DNA of 64,000 nucleotides from Candidatus Chlorohelix allophototropha (GTDB lineage: Bacteria; Chloroflexota; Chloroflexia; Chloroheliales; Chloroheliaceae): assembly GCF_030389965.1 (NCBI RefSeq), contig NZ_CP128400.1:1612001-1676000 (forward strand), written 5' to 3'. The notes beneath the pieces are model-generated. The model saw nothing but the letters and a program-made list of their open reading frames with translations, did not search any database and was not told where the DNA came from. Position numbers and translations under genes: made by a program. This document shows, piece by piece, positions 62,266 through 64,000 of this stretch (position 1 is the first letter of the stretch; the number at the start of each line of letters is the position of its first letter).

Positions 62266-63267
62266 TTGAAAACAATTGCTATTACGGGAGTTACCGGCTT
62301 TATCGGTAGTAAATTAGCTGAATATTTTGCCGAGCGCGGCTATCGTCTGATCGGTTTTGGTAGGCGCGAACCGCTAAAGCCTGCTTTGTTAGAACGGTAC
62401 ATACATTGGGATATTACCGAAGGAGCGTTACAACTGGACGAAGAGGTGGATGTAGTTTTGCATTGCGCGGGCAATGTTTCAGACTGGGATACACATGAGG
62501 TAATGTACCGGGTTAATGTGGAAGGTACTCGCAATGTGCTAGAAACTTTCAAGAAAGCCCGCCAATTTGTATATGTCAGTACCGCCAGCGTATATGACCT
62601 ACACCATAATAGCAGTTGGCTAACTGAGGATGCGCCTTATCCTCAGCAGTATCTAAACGCTTATGCCACCACCAAGATGGAAGCTGAAATGGCAATCAAG
62701 CAGTATGGGCGCACGAACGCGGTAATCGTGCGTCCGCATATCGTTTACGGACCCGGCGATACCAGTATTCTCCCGCGTTTGCTCGAAGCCCGCCGCTTTG
62801 GGCGTTTCCTCGTAGTTGGCGATGGTAGCAATTTGCTTTCCATTACTTACATTGAGAATTTTTGCCGGGCAATTGATTTGATTATTCAACGCGATTTTGA
62901 GTTTGAAATTTTCAATCTGGCGGACGCTTACACCGGAACTGTCAATGAAATTCTGGCGGCGTTTAAGCAATCGCTGAATTTCAATGAGAAGATGCTACAT
63001 ATAGACAAGCGTCTTGCACTGCTAGGGGGTACAGTCTTGGAAAAGCTTTTCCGGCTACTGCGCCGGAAGCAACCGCCGCTCATTACCCCTTTCGTGGTAG
63101 CGCAGATGGCTTCAGGCTATCGGCTGGATATTTCCAAAGCATGCGCTATGCTAGGCTATTGCCCTGAGTACGATTTCTACCGAGGATTTGAGGAACTAAA
63201 GAAGTGGCTGGATAATTCAAATTCTGCCGATATTCGCCCATTAGCGGAAAATTCTAGGGTGAATTAG
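62266..63267 (+). CDS. NAD-dependent epimerase/dehydratase family protein (extended SDR, OleD-like)
   Basis: The 333-residue extended SDR has the cofactor motif GVTGFIGSKLAEYF, the acidic strand, VVLHCAGNVSDWD, and NVEGTRNVLETF. Its active-site Ser-Thr segment is FVYVSTASVYD and its Tyr-Lys pair is YATTKMEAE. VIVRPHIVYGPGD and the C-terminal helices (LEKLFRLLRRK) resemble 3-beta-HSD/OleD-type dehydrogenases. It probably acts on the product of the upstream synthase, with which it is cotranscribed. The TTG start has AGGAAAG close upstream. Confidence 0.85.
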   Translation: MKTIAITGVTGFIGSKLAEYFAERGYRLIGFGRREPLKPALLERYIHWDITEGALQLDEEVDVVLHCAGNVSDWDTHEVMYRVNVEGTRNVLETFKKARQFVYVSTASVYDLHHNSSWLTEDAPYPQQYLNAYATTKMEAEMAIKQYGRTNAVIVRPHIVYGPGDTSILPRLLEARRFGRFLVVGDGSNLLSITYIENFCRAIDLIIQRDFEFEIFNLADAYTGTVNEILAAFKQSLNFNEKMLHIDKRLALLGGTVLEKLFRLLRRKQPPLITPFVVAQMASGYRLDISKACAMLGYCPEYDFYRGFEELKKWLDNSNSADIRPLAENSRVN

Positions 63268-63273
63268 TACCGC

Positions 63274-64000
63274 TTAAAATTTTAACTGCATACCTCCAAG
63301 CGCAATTGCCAGTTTGCGAGTATCCTTGAAGGGTAGCCCTATGTCTTGGGGTAGTGCGGCTGCCAGCGCACTAGTGAAGTTAAGAGTATTTAGCCCACTT
63401 TTCAGTTTAATGCTGGTGTTGTAAGGGGTAGGACTTTGCGATAGGGGAATGCTTTTTAATGATTCATTGCCTAAGTTAAGCTGAAGTGAATTACCCGGCG
63501 CAAGGCTCCACCCTGTAAAACCAAGTTGGACTTCCGCCTCTTTTTTCGCGTATAGCCTGATATTCAATTGCTTATCCGTCCAGCGATAGACCAGCCCATT
63601 ATCCAGTTTTTGCGCAAGGTAACCCCCGGTTAGGTTGGTAAGCATAACAGAATCTTGCTCATTTGCAGTCGGTACGCGATAAACTAAAGTTTGCCCATCA
63701 TCGAAGATTCTGGCGGATTTCCCAAGCAACGTATCAAGACGCGCTTCTTGTTTCGCGATAGTGACATTGTCAAAAATCCCCTCGTCGCGGTACAGAAAGA
63801 CATAATGGAAGTTGTAAAGCTGAAGTAATCTAACTTCCGGATCAGGGGTATTTTGAAAGATGGCTTCAGGGGGTTGGGGGTTATCACCGAAGAAATAGCC
63901 GATGGGGTCGCTACTGTCGTAAAACTGCACCACTCGGCGCGAGATATAGCCGCTGGTAATTGGTTTATGATGAATGGCTTGAAAGAACATGCGGCGACTA
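63274..64000 (-). CDS. C-terminal part of a large membrane-protein gene (continues beyond the window)
   Basis: The open frame runs in from base 64000. It reads SRRMFFQAIHHKPITSGYISRR, a pattern seen at the start of the extracytoplasmic domain of YfhO/glycosyltransferase-like multi-pass membrane proteins. A region with LLQLYNFHYVFLYRD and a beta-sandwich-like C-terminus (YNTSIKLKSGLNTLNF) follow. No catalytic motif is visible in this part. It ends 6 nt from the epimerase gene (convergent). The full gene and true start are outside the window. Confidence 0.65.
   Translation of the reverse strand, partial: SRRMFFQAIHHKPITSGYISRRVVQFYDSSDPIGYFFGDNPQPPEAIFQNTPDPEVRLLQLYNFHYVFLYRDEGIFDNVTIAKQEARLDTLLGKSARIFDDGQTLVYRVPTANEQDSVMLTNLTGGYLAQKLDNGLVYRWTDKQLNIRLYAKKEAEVQLGFTGWSLAPGNSLQLNLGNESLKSIPLSQSPTPYNTSIKLKSGLNTLNFTSALAAALPQDIGLPFKDTRKLAIALGGMQLKF

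Noticed and set aside
1-64000. CRISPR arrays, tRNA and rRNA genes
   Set aside because: No regularly spaced repeats and no cloverleaf-like or rRNA-like segment were recognised in the intergenic regions; a dedicated scan could still find a missed tRNA.

Overview
The window looks like chromosome from a Chloroflexota-type bacterium. This is inference: no rRNA or tRNA gene is present to confirm it. It rests on the style of the proteins (Tat-exported PGRP amidase and C39-like protein ending in YxRNRFEYHP/YERRALTYNP modules, a serine/threonine kinase fused to PQQ repeats, a KaiBC cluster without kaiA, MreB without MreCD) and on moderate GC. Several promoters can be read. They are either TTGCAA-N17-TATAAT (nusA and the kinase operon) or extended -10 types (TGnTATAAT and relatives).

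Layout. 1-2.0 kb: the minus-strand nusA-ylxR operon with a 250-nt leader that holds a terminator-like hairpin. 2.2-9.4 kb: a membrane alpha/beta hydrolase, a Tat-exported amidase, fabI, a GH13 glycosidase and a methyltransferase. 9.6-15.1 kb: a pyrimidine cluster pyrF-pyrE-pyrC-pyrB-(membrane protein)-pyrD, whose 3' end overlaps the convergent ispE. 15.1-21.6 kb: a minus-strand phospho-signalling operon (Ser/Thr kinase-PQQ, PP2C phosphatase, VWA protein, FHA protein, small protein, ispE). 21.7-28.1 kb: a radical-SAM-like protein that has lost its cluster cysteines, then lepB, a DUF151 protein, a DinB-like protein, queA, an SDR and tgt. 28.3-39.1 kb: penicillin acylase family protein, Nudix, LysR/MFS pair, hemW, GNAT, C39-like exported protein and mreB.

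39.1-50.9 kb is the most distinctive part. It is a minus-strand block encoding a PAS histidine kinase with a degenerate receiver, KaiC, two KaiB proteins, a PAS-HisKA_2 histidine kinase and a 1392-residue PAS hybrid kinase. It has the parts of a KaiA-less oscillator or timer with dedicated output or input kinases.

50.9-59.5 kb is an insertion hot spot. An htrA-like protease gene is cut by a complete IS3-family element. Next come a tyrosine recombinase, truncated IS1182- and ISL3-family transposase genes, a complete IS110-family element bracketed by a 9-bp repeat, a broken zinc-ribbon gene, a HEAT-repeat gene, a Cys-rich gene, and ISAs1 and IS630 remnants. 59.6-64 kb returns to ordinary genes: an MFS exporter, a thiolase-fold FabH/OleA-like synthase followed by an epimerase/OleD-like dehydrogenase, and the end of a large membrane-protein gene that leaves the window.
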